From contig JNVV01000002.1 in the NCBI GenBank assembly GCA_000733355.1, forward strand, positions 263,278 to 327,277: a stretch of 64,000 bases of DNA. The letters run 5' to 3'. The notes below the pieces were generated by a model that saw only the letters and a list, made by a program, of their open reading frames with translations, did no database searches and was not told the DNA's origin. The DNA comes from Falciphora oryzae. Its lineage: Eukaryota; Ascomycota; Sordariomycetes; Magnaporthales; Magnaporthaceae. The translations under genes and the position numbers were made by a program. Positions 54,785 through 64,000 of the stretch are shown one piece after another (the first letter of the stretch is position 1; each line of letters begins with the position of its first letter).

Positions 54785-56132
54785 CGGCGGGCGTTTGTAG
54801 GGATGTAAATGGGCTCGGCTCGGTGTGGACGTTGGTTTTTTTCGGGGCTTATCGGCTCTTTTTGTGGTCGGGCTCCCAACGGTTTTTGCCCATTTGGCCG
54901 GCAGACGAGGGCGGCGGGAGAGGGCCTTCGGACGGAGGGGAAAGAGGGGAATCAAAGCGAGGGACAAGATGCGTCAATGTGGCCTATCGCATACCAAGGA
55001 GGTCCCTGCCAGGCTTGTCGCCGTTGCTGGAAATCGATGGACTCGAGCTTTGTCCCGCGGGTTTGTTTACTTGGCACCCGAGGGCCCACACTCTGTGATA
55101 AGGCCTTGCGCGCACGTGGGGGGAGGCGCCGCGTGGACTGAGCCAGGCAACGGTAGGAATTACTGCCGTATTACCTGCACATCTCTGCTGCTCAACTAGC
55201 CGTCTACCTGCCCGTGCGAGAGACGTCGAATATCCGCAGCCGCAGCTGTCGCGACATGACACAGCAGAATTTGAGAATGGCATGGAAACATGTCGAGAGT
55301 GGTTTCGCAATAATCGAGGCGCTCGAGTCTGGGCCTGGCTGCCTCTGATTCGCGGGCTTGGCACCCGCGTTCTCCACTGACCTGAACCATGATCTCATCT
55401 ATTGGGTCTAGCTTTTGCGCTCCAAATCGCCGTCATGAACAATTCATTTTTCAAAAAGCATCGCCAGACCAATGGGCCGGGCATGTCGTAGCCTTGAAGC
55501 CCTAATGTCTGCGCCAGAGGTTGATAGGTTACAGCACTAACGAGCTAGCCGCTTTCGCCGCATGTGCCAGATTGCTAGACCGGAGCTTGGGAATTGGCTG
55601 CTAGGTATCTGGTACCATAACAGACACCAAACATCATGGCATCCATCAACAGAAAGGCCTCGACTCGGTTGAGGAGAGGAAAGGCAGGGTCGGCGGGTCC
55701 TTTTTGCCAACCACCAACACGTTACTTCGACGTCATCCAGCAGACACCCATCGGGATAAACACAGCTTGTTCCATTCGAGGATGCCCAGAAGGATCCTAC
55801 CCCTCACCGCACATGCAGAATCCTACTGCCGTCGTGCGCGCAGGGTCGTCAGCCATCGCCCTCGTGCTACCCATCTTCCCTGCTTTCGAATAGGCGCGGA
55901 GCTATTGGCCGACTATGTGCCCGCAGTCGCATTCGTCCAAGACACAAGCGGTGTTATAACAGGGCCGACCTGCTGCGATGTTAGGGATATGTAAAAGACG
56001 CGCCGGCTCCTCAATGCCTGCTAGCTCCATTCTGTTTCTCTTACGAGCCCTAAAACTCGACACCTCGCATATCCAGCCTGCCCAGTATCCTCTCTAGATC
56101 CATCGCGTACATCCCCGCCCCTCACCGCCGCC
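54785..56132. other. Divergent intergenic region
   Basis: Lies between the starts of the Ivy1-like gene (minus) and the paraoxonase-like gene (plus). No frame with coding character was found. The last 150 bp before 56133 are C-rich and lead into a strong start context. Confidence 0.5.
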
Positions 56133-56959
56133 ATGGCCGGCATCCTGCTTAAGGCGGCCGGCGTCGCCCTGGTCGCCGTCCTCGCCATCATCTTCCCAAC
56201 CTTGCGGCTCACCTGGAAGGCCGTCGCCTACGGGCGAGTCCTCCGGCCCGTCAGCGACTTCCCCTACACGTGCCGCCGCATCGACCAGCAGCCGCGCCTC
56301 AAGGCCTGCGAGGACATGTGGCTGTCCGAGGCCACGAGGCAGCTGTTCCTCGCCTGCGGGGACCCGACGGCGCGGTCGCGCTGGTCGCCGGTGTGAGTCT
56401 TTATGGGCCGTATGCATATATACCTCTCACCGTGATGCGGCTAGGTTGACATGTTTTGAGGTGACCTTGCGCAATCTCCCCAGCGTGCAGAAATTAGACT
56501 GGGAAGGCCGCTCCAGGATCGACGCCATCATCGCCCTGGACCTGGACAAGCCCAAGCCCGACGGCTCCTTCGCCCACAGGGTCCTGCCCCTGAAGGGCTA
56601 CACCGGCAACGACCAAGGGAGAATCTACATGAACGGCATAGCCGGCGCCGACAGCGTCCAGGAAGACGGCAAGGTCAAGGTCACCATCGCGCTCACCAAC
56701 TACGGCCCTTCGGTCGACCCGGCCACGGGGGCGGTGCTGGACCAGAAGAAGGTTGGCTCCAATGCAACCATCGAAATCTTCGAGACGGGGCCCGAGGCAA
56801 AGGAGCTGAGGCATGTCCGCACGTTTGCGGACAAGGCCGGCATCACGGTGCCCAACAGGCCGGCCCTTGTCGGGCCGGATGTGAAGGATGGTTTTTACGT
56901 GACTAACGAGAGCAAGGAGAGAGCCGGGCTGGTAAAACCTCCTTTTTCGTCGCCCATTT

Positions 56960-56990
<31 letters not shown>

Positions 56991-57762
56991 GTTCTCGATT
57001 ACGAAACCGCTAACCGCTCGAACGTACCATTAACCCCGCACAGAAAGCCCAGCTCTCCTTCTTCATCCCGCAGGGCAACGTGGCCTACTGCTGGGGCTCG
57101 GGCGAGGGCTGCCACGAGGTCGCGGCCGGCCACCGCTTCCCCAACGGCATCCACCGCGCCCGCGACGGGCTGGTATACGTGCCGGCCAGCGGCGACATGG
57201 CCATCACCGCGTACCGGGAGGTCGTCATCTCGAACGAATCCGGTAGGACGACGAGGACGCTCGAGAAGGTCGGCTTCCTCGACATGGACGGCCACTCGGT
57301 CGACAATATGTCCGAGGACGCAGACGGCGGCCTCTGGGTCGCCGCCTTCCCAAAACCGCTCGACGCCATGGCCATCGCGAGCGACCCGCTCAACTCCTGG
57401 CCCCGCTCCGCCGTCTTCCGCATCCGGGCGTCCCCCGCCGCCGGCGTGGGCGAGCGGGGCGGCGGCAAGATCGCCCTGACGGCCGAGAAGGTGCTCGAGG
57501 ACAGGGACAGGGACGTGCTCCCCGGCTCCACGACGGTCGTGCGCGACGCCAAGACCGGGCGGTTGTTTCTTTCGGGTAGGTTCCCGCCACTCTACCAGGA
57601 GGACCTTTTGTGTTCCTGGAATCGCCTCCCCCTTTTTTTGTTGTGATGTTGAGGCGTTCATGGACAATGCCGAAATGTGGAGACGAACGGGTGGCCACTG
57701 ACACCACGCGCCCCATAACAGGAATCGCCACCCCCTTTATCACGGTATGCGATCCGAGATAA
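56133..57762 (+). CDS. Paraoxonase/arylesterase-like six-bladed propeller protein (SMP-30 superfamily)
   Basis: Four exons (56133-56392, 56484-56931, 57044-57575, 57722-57762) total 1281 nt, 426 residues. The start has an ideal context (GCCGCCATGG) and an N-terminal hydrophobic helix (LLKAAGVALVAVLAIIFPTLRLTW), like the retained signal anchor of PON proteins. Blade-like segments follow: CEDMWLSEATRQLFLACGD, RIDAIIALDLD, GRIYMNGIAGAD, VTIALTNYG, HRFPNGIHRARDGLVYVPASGDMAITAY, GHSVDNMSEDADGGLWVAAFP and PGSTTVVRDAKTGRLFLSGIATPFITVCD. The NGI, DN and final FITVC segments match fungal serum paraoxonase/arylesterase proteins, Ca-dependent hydrolases of esters and lactones. Substrate unknown; probably membrane-tethered in the secretory path. 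Intron 2 holds a 23-T/11-A block. Convergent with the pectin methylesterase, 358 bp apart. Confidence 0.88.
56957..56990. repeat. T23A11 homopolymer junction within an intron
   Basis: Inside intron 2 of the paraoxonase-like gene, 23 T are followed directly by 11 A. The pair is self-complementary over 11 bp, so the RNA could fold into an A-U hairpin between donor and acceptor. Confidence 0.85.
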
Positions 57763-58120
57763 TATAATTGTCCGAAATGCCCGCATATGGGATGAAAACG
57801 ACGGCAAGGATGATGATGTGCCTGCTGGGTGGTGTATCTACGGATCCATCGGGGCAGAGTTGGAAAACTGGGGAACGGTTTGCATGACGAAAGTTTACAG
57901 CCCAGGAACTGCTAGCGGCTCCAATGAATATGTAAAGCGTATGTACAGGAGGCTCCTCTGCCATGCGAGCCAAAAATAGGCACTCAGGCATTAAAGCAGG
58001 TAATATAAACAGAAGAAATGAAATATGTGCAATATGGAAACTGGAGAGGGAAGACCCCTTTTCCAGCCAGACGCCACAGGACATTCTCGTCATGCTCTAG
58101 GAAGCTGCCAGCTTTCTCCT

Positions 58121-59182
58121 TCACATGTACGAGGCATCGTACCACTTCTCGTTCTGGTAGCTGCCGCCAAGGATGGTGTCAATAGAGACGCCCTGGCTCA
58201 GCTTGGTGGCGAAGCGGGCGCGGGTGCCCTGGGAGCCGGCGCCCGAGTTGCCGATCTCGCCAAAGAGGACGTTGCTGGTGCGCTCGTCGCCCGTGTTCCA
58301 GATCTTCCAGCCGGCCGAGTTGATGACGTTGGTCATGGAGGTGTACTGGAACACGACGCGCGCGTAGGCCCTCCAAGGTCTTCCCAGGTAGTATGCGCCC
58401 GCAGGGACGTTATTGCCCGACGCCGCCTGGATGTTGCACAAGTTGAAGACGTAGTAGGACGGGTTGGAGGCCGAGTCGCGGCCGTTGGCTTTGGGGAGAA
58501 GTGTCAGTTAGTCTTGCCATGGCATACTAATAACTGTGCCCGAACACTGCTACTCACCCGTAATATAACCCAGCGGCTTGCCAAGAACCCGAATATCGCT
58601 TTTCTGGAACCAGGCGGCGGCTTTCTGGCCAAAGATGAAGTCGGTGGCGCCCTGGACCAGGCATTTGGCGTACAGCTGCTTGCCCGTGTTGGCGAGGACC
58701 GTGTCCTGGAAGCCGGTAAAGCGACAACCGTAGTAGCCGCTGTCGGCGTTGGCGCTGAGGGCGACGGCCTGGCTGCCCTCGCCGAAGCCGTTGTTGACGT
58801 TGACGTTGTACAGCCTGAAGCCTGCTGCCTTGACGCGCAGGGTGGCCGTCTCGTCGTTGGAGAGGCCGTCCTTCTGGCTCTTGTTGCTCGTGATGGTGGC
58901 GCCGTTGCCGCCGTACGACGCCGTGTCGGTCGAGTAGCCGTACACGCTGAGGCGGGCCCTGCGCGACGGCACCAGGACCTGCTCGTTGTATGTGCCCTGG
59001 TCGATGAATATGCACTGGTCGGCCGTCGACGAGGTCGACAGCGAGTTGACGGCGGCCTGGATGGTGGCGAAGCGGCCGCTGCCGCCGCTCTTGCTGACCG
59101 TGATGCAGCCCGACGGCGCGCTGGTCCGGCTGGCGGCCAGGACCGCGGTGGCCAGCGAGAGGACGATGGAGAGGCTCTTCAT
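58121..59182 (-). CDS. Secreted pectin methylesterase (carbohydrate esterase family 8)
   Basis: Two exons (59182-58558 and 58488-58121) give 330 residues; the GTGAGT...AAAG intron completes YITANGRDSAS. The signal peptide is MKSLSIVLSLATAVLAA. CE8 signatures are all present: the GSGRFATIQAAVNS start, GSQAVAL (Gln138), GCRFTGFQDTVLAN (Asp160), GATDFIFGQKAAAWFQ (Asp181) and YLGRPWRAYARVVF (the substrate-binding Arg and Trp). Length matches fungal PMEs (about 320-335). The enzyme removes methyl esters from homogalacturonan, exposing it to polygalacturonases and lyases outside the cell. A TATA element lies about 140 bp upstream. Expression is probably induced by pectin and carbon-repressed, as for such genes generally, but no specific operator was read. 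It appears intact. Confidence 0.95.
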
Positions 59183-60269
59183 TGTGTGGGTTGCTGGTGC
59201 TGTGGGGGTGGGGACTGCCGAGACCAGGGGTGGGTGGTGATGCTAACGAAGGGCGGGCTCAGGGGCAGGCGTGAAGACCAAGCAGCTGGGCAAATCTGGG
59301 GAGAGACAACCTGGGTCCTCTTTATAACCAGTTCGGCTGCAGGTTACCATCGCGGTAGATCGAAGGCGGCAGAGCCAAGAAGGAAGAAGACGAGAAAGCA
59401 AGCACTTGCGACCACGACGACGTCCCGTCAGGTCACCGGCCTCGCCGTCGGCCGACTGGTGGATTTTTTGTTAAAGGACTGGCGATCCCCACTGGGAAGA
59501 CCACAGTAACATTGGAAAGTAATGCGAAAGTGCGGAGAAGGGCAGCCCGTTTTGTTTGCCGAGCAGCTCGACCAGAAAGAACGCATCCATGGGATACGCA
59601 AGTCAGGCGCCGCCGTCTCGTCTTCTTTTTTGTCGAGGCGGGGAAAGGCTAAAGAAAGTCGCCGACGCTGCACAACCGAAGGTCCGCTGGTCTTCTTGTT
59701 TCCTGGCGGCGGCGGCATCGTGCAGCTGCGGCTGATCTGCCTTTGGTTGTGGAAGAATTCAGGAGCAGCTCGTCTAGTTGGCGGATAAATTACAGCGTCT
59801 TGGCGATACTGTATCTCCCACGCGACGCGACGGGGGTCTGGGTCTGTGACGGCGCTCTGTGATTGCAGTGCTGGAGGATGGGGAGACTCAGGGGCCTGGC
59901 CGTCCATCTCTGGGGGGAGGCTCAACTGTGTCTGTGGCGTCGTGGCTGGAACCCGACCGCAAACCCAACCCGTCGCGCATGCTCACGTGATACTGCTTCT
60001 GTTGGTGGGCTGGTGGGGTCCTGCGTGGTTGCGTTTCCATGCCCAGCCAGTTTGCTGACGACATGGAATCACCGTGTTAGACAACCGATATCGCGACGCA
60101 ATCAAAGATACCTGGCGTCCCTCACAGAGTCACAATCACAACCCGATATTTCTGATTGTTTACTTGGCTGAACAATCCCGGGAGGACCGTGAGGGGCTGG
60201 GTTGCCTTCTCTCCCTCAGTCTCTTTTCTGCTTTTTCTTCTTTTTGCCCACCCTACCTCCCCTGTCACA
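59183..60269. promoter_or_regulatory. Divergent promoter region, pectin methylesterase / APT1
   Basis: 1,087 bp separate the two start codons. The PME side carries the TATA box. The APT1 side ends in a pyrimidine-rich leader (about 60208-60268), typical of constitutively expressed fungal genes without a TATA box. No gene lies within. Confidence 0.5.
59321..59327 (-). promoter_or_regulatory. TATA box of the pectin methylesterase gene
   Basis: On the minus strand this reads TTATAAA, about 140 bp upstream of the ATG at 59182, in an otherwise GC-rich promoter. A good TATA box fits an inducible secreted enzyme. Confidence 0.5.
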
Positions 60270-61378
60270 ATGCCCAGCTACGCACCACCCCTCCGCTTCC
60301 CGGCCGTGGGACGCCACACTGCCACCGTCATCTTCGTCCACGGCCTCGGCGATAGCGGCCACGGCTGGGCCTCGGCGGTCGAGAACTGGCGGCGGAGGTC
60401 AAAGCTGGAGCAGGTCAAGTTCATCCTGCCGCATGCGCCGTCCATCCCCATCACCTGCAACGTAAGTGCAGCTCTGCAGTGTATCACCTGCTCGGGTCAC
60501 ACACGCGGCGTTTCTTTTTTGCTTGTGCGATGATGATGGCATCAGCGACGGTGCCATGCTCATTTTTAGACTTGAACCTTTCCCGCCGGCTAACTCTCGG
60601 GGCTGATTACTACACCATAAATAGGGTGGCATGAGAATGCCCGGTTGGTACGACATTGTAAGTAGATCTTCTCGTGTATGATATGAGCCTCCAACGGGTG
60701 CAGAATCGAGATTCTGCTGCGCCTCTTCTCCATCCTGACACAAACGTGCGTATTTGTCTTTTTTCGCCTCCAGGCCAGTCTCGACGGGACCCCCGAGAGC
60801 CTGCGCGAGAACGAGGACGAGGCCGGGATCAAGGTCAGCCAGGCGTACTTCCACAGCCTGATCCAGCAGGAGATCGACGCCGGCATCCCCGCGGGCCGCA
60901 TCGTGCTTGGCGGCTTCTCGCAGGGCGGCGCCATCTCCATCTTCTCGGGGCTCACGGCCAAGGTCAAGCTGGCCGGCATCGTGGGGCTGTCAGCGTACCT
61001 GCTCCTGTCGCTCAAGTTCAAGGAACTGCTCCCGGACCCCGAGTTCAACAAGGACACGCCCGTCTTCATGGCGCATGGTACACAGGACGTGGTCGTGCCC
61101 ACCGCCATGGGCATGCTCTCGCACGGGCTCCTGAAGGACAGCGGCTACAACGTCACCATGCGAACATACCCGTGCGTTCTCCTTCCTTTGCTCTGGCTCT
61201 GTTCATGTGTAGCACGTGAGTGGGTGGGTTGAATTGCTGACGTGTTTTTCTCTATTTAAAACATGATAGAATGGGCCACTCGGCATGTCTGGAGGAACTC
61301 GACGACGTACAGGCCTTCTTGGAAGAGAGGTTGCCTCCGCTGCCGGACGCGCCGTCTGAGGCCAAGCCGGAGCTGTAG
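60270..61378 (+). CDS. APT1: Acyl-protein thioesterase 1 (alpha/beta hydrolase)
   Basis: Four exons (60270-60461, 60625-60657, 60774-61171, 61270-61378) total 732 nt, 243 residues. Exon 2 is only 33 nt and encodes GGMRMPGWYDI, a block conserved in the family. The fold signatures are VIFVHGLGDSGHGW (oxyanion region), GGFSQGGA with nucleophile Ser124, AHGTQDVVVP with Asp180, and MGHS with His211; together these form the catalytic triad. APT1 removes S-palmitoyl groups from proteins such as Ras and G-alpha subunits and also has lysophospholipase activity. It is cytosolic, partly membrane-associated. Length is usual for fungal APT1 (about 230-245). The start at 60270 follows a CT-rich leader and precedes the first conserved strand. 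Confidence 0.96.
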
Positions 61379-63244
61379 CGATTACATGCCATTGGATGAC
61401 AGCGTAACCTACCCCAGAGAGGAAGGAAGGGTTATCGCTCCCAATTGCGGCTTTAAGCGTGCCTGGTCAAAATAAAAACGACGTATCACGGCACGGCTGC
61501 ATTGCCCCGGCTCGAAATCTCGGCAGTGTTGCATTGCAACATTTCCGTGGTGTATCTGTGTGATCCAATGCCAAAACATAAAAAACCGTGTCAATTCGGC
61601 ATTGGGCTGCCTAGCATGTGTGGGGAGCTAGATCCGCTGGCGACGGGCTGGAGAGCTTGAGTTTCAATTTACCAAATGGGACAGCCTGGCGCCCAAAGCC
61701 ATTGACCAACCGCGCCCCTTGGTTTTACGAGAGAGCGGATAGGCAGCACCAAAACCATGCTGGCCCCCTAATTTAGATTCTTTTCTCCCCCCTTTGGCTT
61801 GCCTCTCCTGGTTACTTGTAGATTCGGTTCATTCTATGTGGCTTGGCCTGGTCAGCCAGTGGTAGTGGCCGAGTGGCCCTCCTCACCGAGCTACTATGCC
61901 ACCATGCCGTCGTTTGGCCTCCTATCGGGTTGATTCCATTGACCGCCAAACGGCTGGTCTCCTGCAGCCCTGCTGACAGCGTCCTTCCAAATCTGCATCC
62001 CTGGTCCTCCAGATCTCGCCTGACAATAAAGTTGGTGGGTGGGATCAGATCATCACACTTGTTGTTGGCAGCCCAAACCCCAGACTGATCATGCGGTTCG
62101 GCTCTGGCACGAATGGTCAGGTGCCACCGTTTGGAATTAGACAGTGAGGCGAGTGCTAAGTTAAAAAAAAAAAAAATTGCTTCCTTTGCGCGGCGTTAGC
62201 GGATTGAGGCTCGCATGCGGTGAAACACTGCAGTCATGGTGTCTCGACGGGAATTATGATCTGTCAACGGGGACGCCATTGCCACCTGCCCTTCTCTTTA
62301 CAACGTTATGTAAGGCTAAGCAAGCCGTGCTACATATCCGTTTCCATGTATGGAAACAAGAACTGGACCAACCGAGGCTGGAATATCAAAAAGTCAGACA
62401 AGACCCGCCCAGCTGAGCATCGAAGGCGGCGAGATTACTGATCACCATGCCTGATCTTGGGGGCCAATAGAGGGTGAACTCTCACCCTCCTCCCCTGACA
62501 GCCCTAGGCCTCAGCTGCTCTCCAACCGCTTCCTGTTTGGGAGCTCGCAAGCGCCCCAAGAGCAGGACTGTGCCGTAGCCAATCTCTCAACCCCTTTGCT
62601 TCCAAAAATACGTAGAAATGTAGTTAGGCACATTTTGGGTAAGTGACGGAAACCAGCATGGCCCGATTGCGATCTTTGAGTTTGCGTCATGAGAATGTCC
62701 GTACGTTCGTTCTCAAAGCTTTTCTGCGGCTCATGCAGCCACTCTCGCCTTGTGTTTCCGGGTTATCGTTCTCGAATGTTGCACCCGACTTCTACCGATT
62801 AGTCAAGGGGGCTTGGAGAAAAAAAAAAAAAAAAAAAAGGCAGCGTATGTTGGTGTTCCAAGCCCTATGGTTAGTGCTGTTCTCCATGCTTCCCGCTGAT
62901 GAAGTTGACCGACGCACTGCAATAAAAATAGGCAAGGCAGTTAGTTGTCCACACCCGCCACCCCCTCCCCTTGCTCTAGCTATTTGCCATGCACTGCACC
63001 CGTGTCAGGGGGGTATTGGGGCATGGCTCGGGTCGAGACCAGGCAGCAGTTTAAACTACTCGCTTAGCATTACACCGATTGCCGCTGCCCGGCGTAGGTG
63101 CGCTCAAACATATCTCTTGGCGAGTCGACGATGGTTATAAGAAGACCCTGAGATAGAAAGTAGATATGAACAGGTTCGATTGCACAATGGAACGCACAAT
63201 GAATAATAACAATATCACAACGACATATTCTGCAAAGAGAGAGC
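61379..63244. other. Intergenic region
   Basis: 3' flank of APT1 and promoter of the Zn2Cys6 gene. It holds an A-run at about 62164-62176 and another at 62820-62838. Frames present lack motifs. No gene is supported. Confidence 0.5.
61471..61476 (+). terminator. AATAAA element 3' of APT1
   Basis: An AATAAA hexamer begins 93 nt after the APT1 stop, in an A-rich context. It could serve as the positioning element for polyadenylation. Fungal genes do not require it, so this is tentative. Confidence 0.4.
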
Positions 63245-64000
63245 ATGAACCCGCCGCAAGCGTCACGCATGCCCCAGGGGCCGACGCTCCTGCATCCCTC
63301 CACCGCCGACTCGACGACGACGGACACCGCCGTCGAAGCACGCAAGCGGAAGCGCACCAGCCGGCCCAAGGTGAAGAGCGGCTGCATAACGTGCAAGAGG
63401 AGGCATGTAAAATGCGACGAGGCGAAGCCGACCTGCAGCCGCTGCGCCAAGGCAGACGTCGAGTGCCTCGGCTACCATCAGGCCTCCGGGATATCAGAGG
63501 ACGGCGGGAGCAGCAGGAAGACACGACAGAGGTGCCCGGACGCGCCCGTCCGCACCCTCCTTCCCCGGCCGCCACCACCACCACCACAGCCCTCGGCAAC
63601 CTCGTCGCCGATGCCGTCATCATCGCCATCGCCGTACGAAACTAGGAGCACGAGTGACGGCAGCAGCGCCATGTATACGCTCTCGCCAGCTGCATCTCCG
63701 TCCGCTGCCATCTCCCCGCTACCACTGCCGCCGCCACTGCCGTCGAGCCCTTGTCCCTCATCACCATCATCGTCTTCTTCTTGCACCAACGACGCCGACG
63801 CCGCATACCTCAACCTCTTCCATAACGGCCTATCCCACGCCTTGGCCGGCCCCATCCCGTCACGCTTCTGGTCACGGACAGTGCCCTACGAGATTAGGCG
63901 TGACACCTGCATCCGGTCGGCCGTCTTAGCCATCGCAGCCTTGGCCGCGAGCATGATGCGTTCCGGCGCCGACGGTAGCGGGCCGCCCCCGTTCCGGCTC
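63245..64000 (+). CDS. Zn2Cys6 (Gal4-type) transcription factor, N-terminal part; continues past the window
   Basis: An open frame from the ATG at 63245 runs without a stop to the last base (252 codons), so the 3' part is missing. A basic stretch ([14 protein letters not shown]) precedes the binuclear zinc cluster with Cys at 47, 50, 57, 64, 67 and 74, spaced C-x2-C-x6-C-x6-C-x2-C-x6-C. This is the fungal DNA-binding domain that contacts CGG half-sites as a dimer. A long Pro/Ser-rich linker follows, then a helical start of a regulatory region ([49 protein letters not shown]), resembling the fungal-specific middle domain (DUF3468-type). Nuclear regulator. The target cannot be told; there is no evidence linking it to the PME gene 4 kb away. 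Confidence 0.93.
   Translation, partial: MNPPQASRMPQGPTLLHPSTADSTTTDTAVEARKRKRTSRPKVKSGCITCKRRHVKCDEAKPTCSRCAKADVECLGYHQASGISEDGGSSRKTRQRCPDAPVRTLLPRPPPPPPQPSATSSPMPSSSPSPYETRSTSDGSSAMYTLSPAASPSAAISPLPLPPPLPSSPCPSSPSSSSSCTNDADAAYLNLFHNGLSHALAGPIPSRFWSRTVPYEIRRDTCIRSAVLAIAALAASMMRSGADGSGPPPFRL

Overview
This is a filamentous ascomycete nuclear window, most likely a Sordariomycete. Genes are GC-rich at third positions and are split by short GT-AG introns with CTNAC-like branch sites. The gene set is typical of Pezizomycotina: a RID/Masc1-type cytosine methyltransferase, a Pal1 protein, Atg29, fungal Nup53, a Zn2Cys6 regulator, an HsbA-type wall protein, a GH76 mannanase-like protein and a pectin methylesterase. 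I cannot name the species. I saw no convincing tRNA, rRNA, CRISPR array or intact transposon. Exon models were built by hand from splice consensus, frame continuity and family motifs; most exon sums divide exactly by three.

Layout, left part: Pal1 (minus, 663-2416); a 4.2 kb non-coding stretch with a 36-T run; a short-chain dehydrogenase (minus, 6587-7548); an HsbA-like secreted protein (minus, 8304-8944); a second 4.3 kb non-coding stretch; a KRE9/KNH1-like single-pass membrane protein (plus, 13285-14763); an ankyrin-repeat protein with a reading-frame problem (plus, 15034-16867); and a lineage-restricted hypothetical with a 21-bp coding minisatellite (plus, 17634-18566).

Centre: a RID-type DNA methyltransferase homologue (plus, 20365-23422). 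It keeps all catalytic motifs but has one in-frame TAG between motifs VIII and IX, and a 121-bp direct repeat whose copies differ largely by transitions lies just upstream. Then come an EAF-type Pol II elongation factor (minus, 24144-25351), a GH76 Dfg5/Dcw1-like protein with a transmembrane segment and cytosolic tail (plus, 29212-31382), a small membrane protein (plus, 33143-33865), a CYP52-like P450 (minus, 34247-36119), Atg29 with a 10-nt microexon (minus, 37837-39613) and Nup53 (plus, 40335-41839), which is divergent from Atg29.

Right part: a 6.4 kb gene-free stretch (41840-48260); a type II membrane protein with a fucose-lectin-like ectodomain (plus, 48261-50284); an Ivy1-type I-BAR protein (minus, 53066-54784); a paraoxonase/arylesterase-like protein (plus, 56133-57762) convergent with a pectin methylesterase (minus, 58121-59182); acyl-protein thioesterase 1 (plus, 60270-61378); and the first 252 codons of a Zn2Cys6 regulator running off the right edge (from 63245).

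The genes do not form a biosynthetic cluster. Most are housekeeping or wall/surface functions. The most noteworthy locus is the methyltransferase: in this family RID is needed for repeat-induced point mutation, and here the gene carries a nonsense codon one RIP-type transition away from a sense codon, plus several SUMO-interacting-motif-like segments in its tails.
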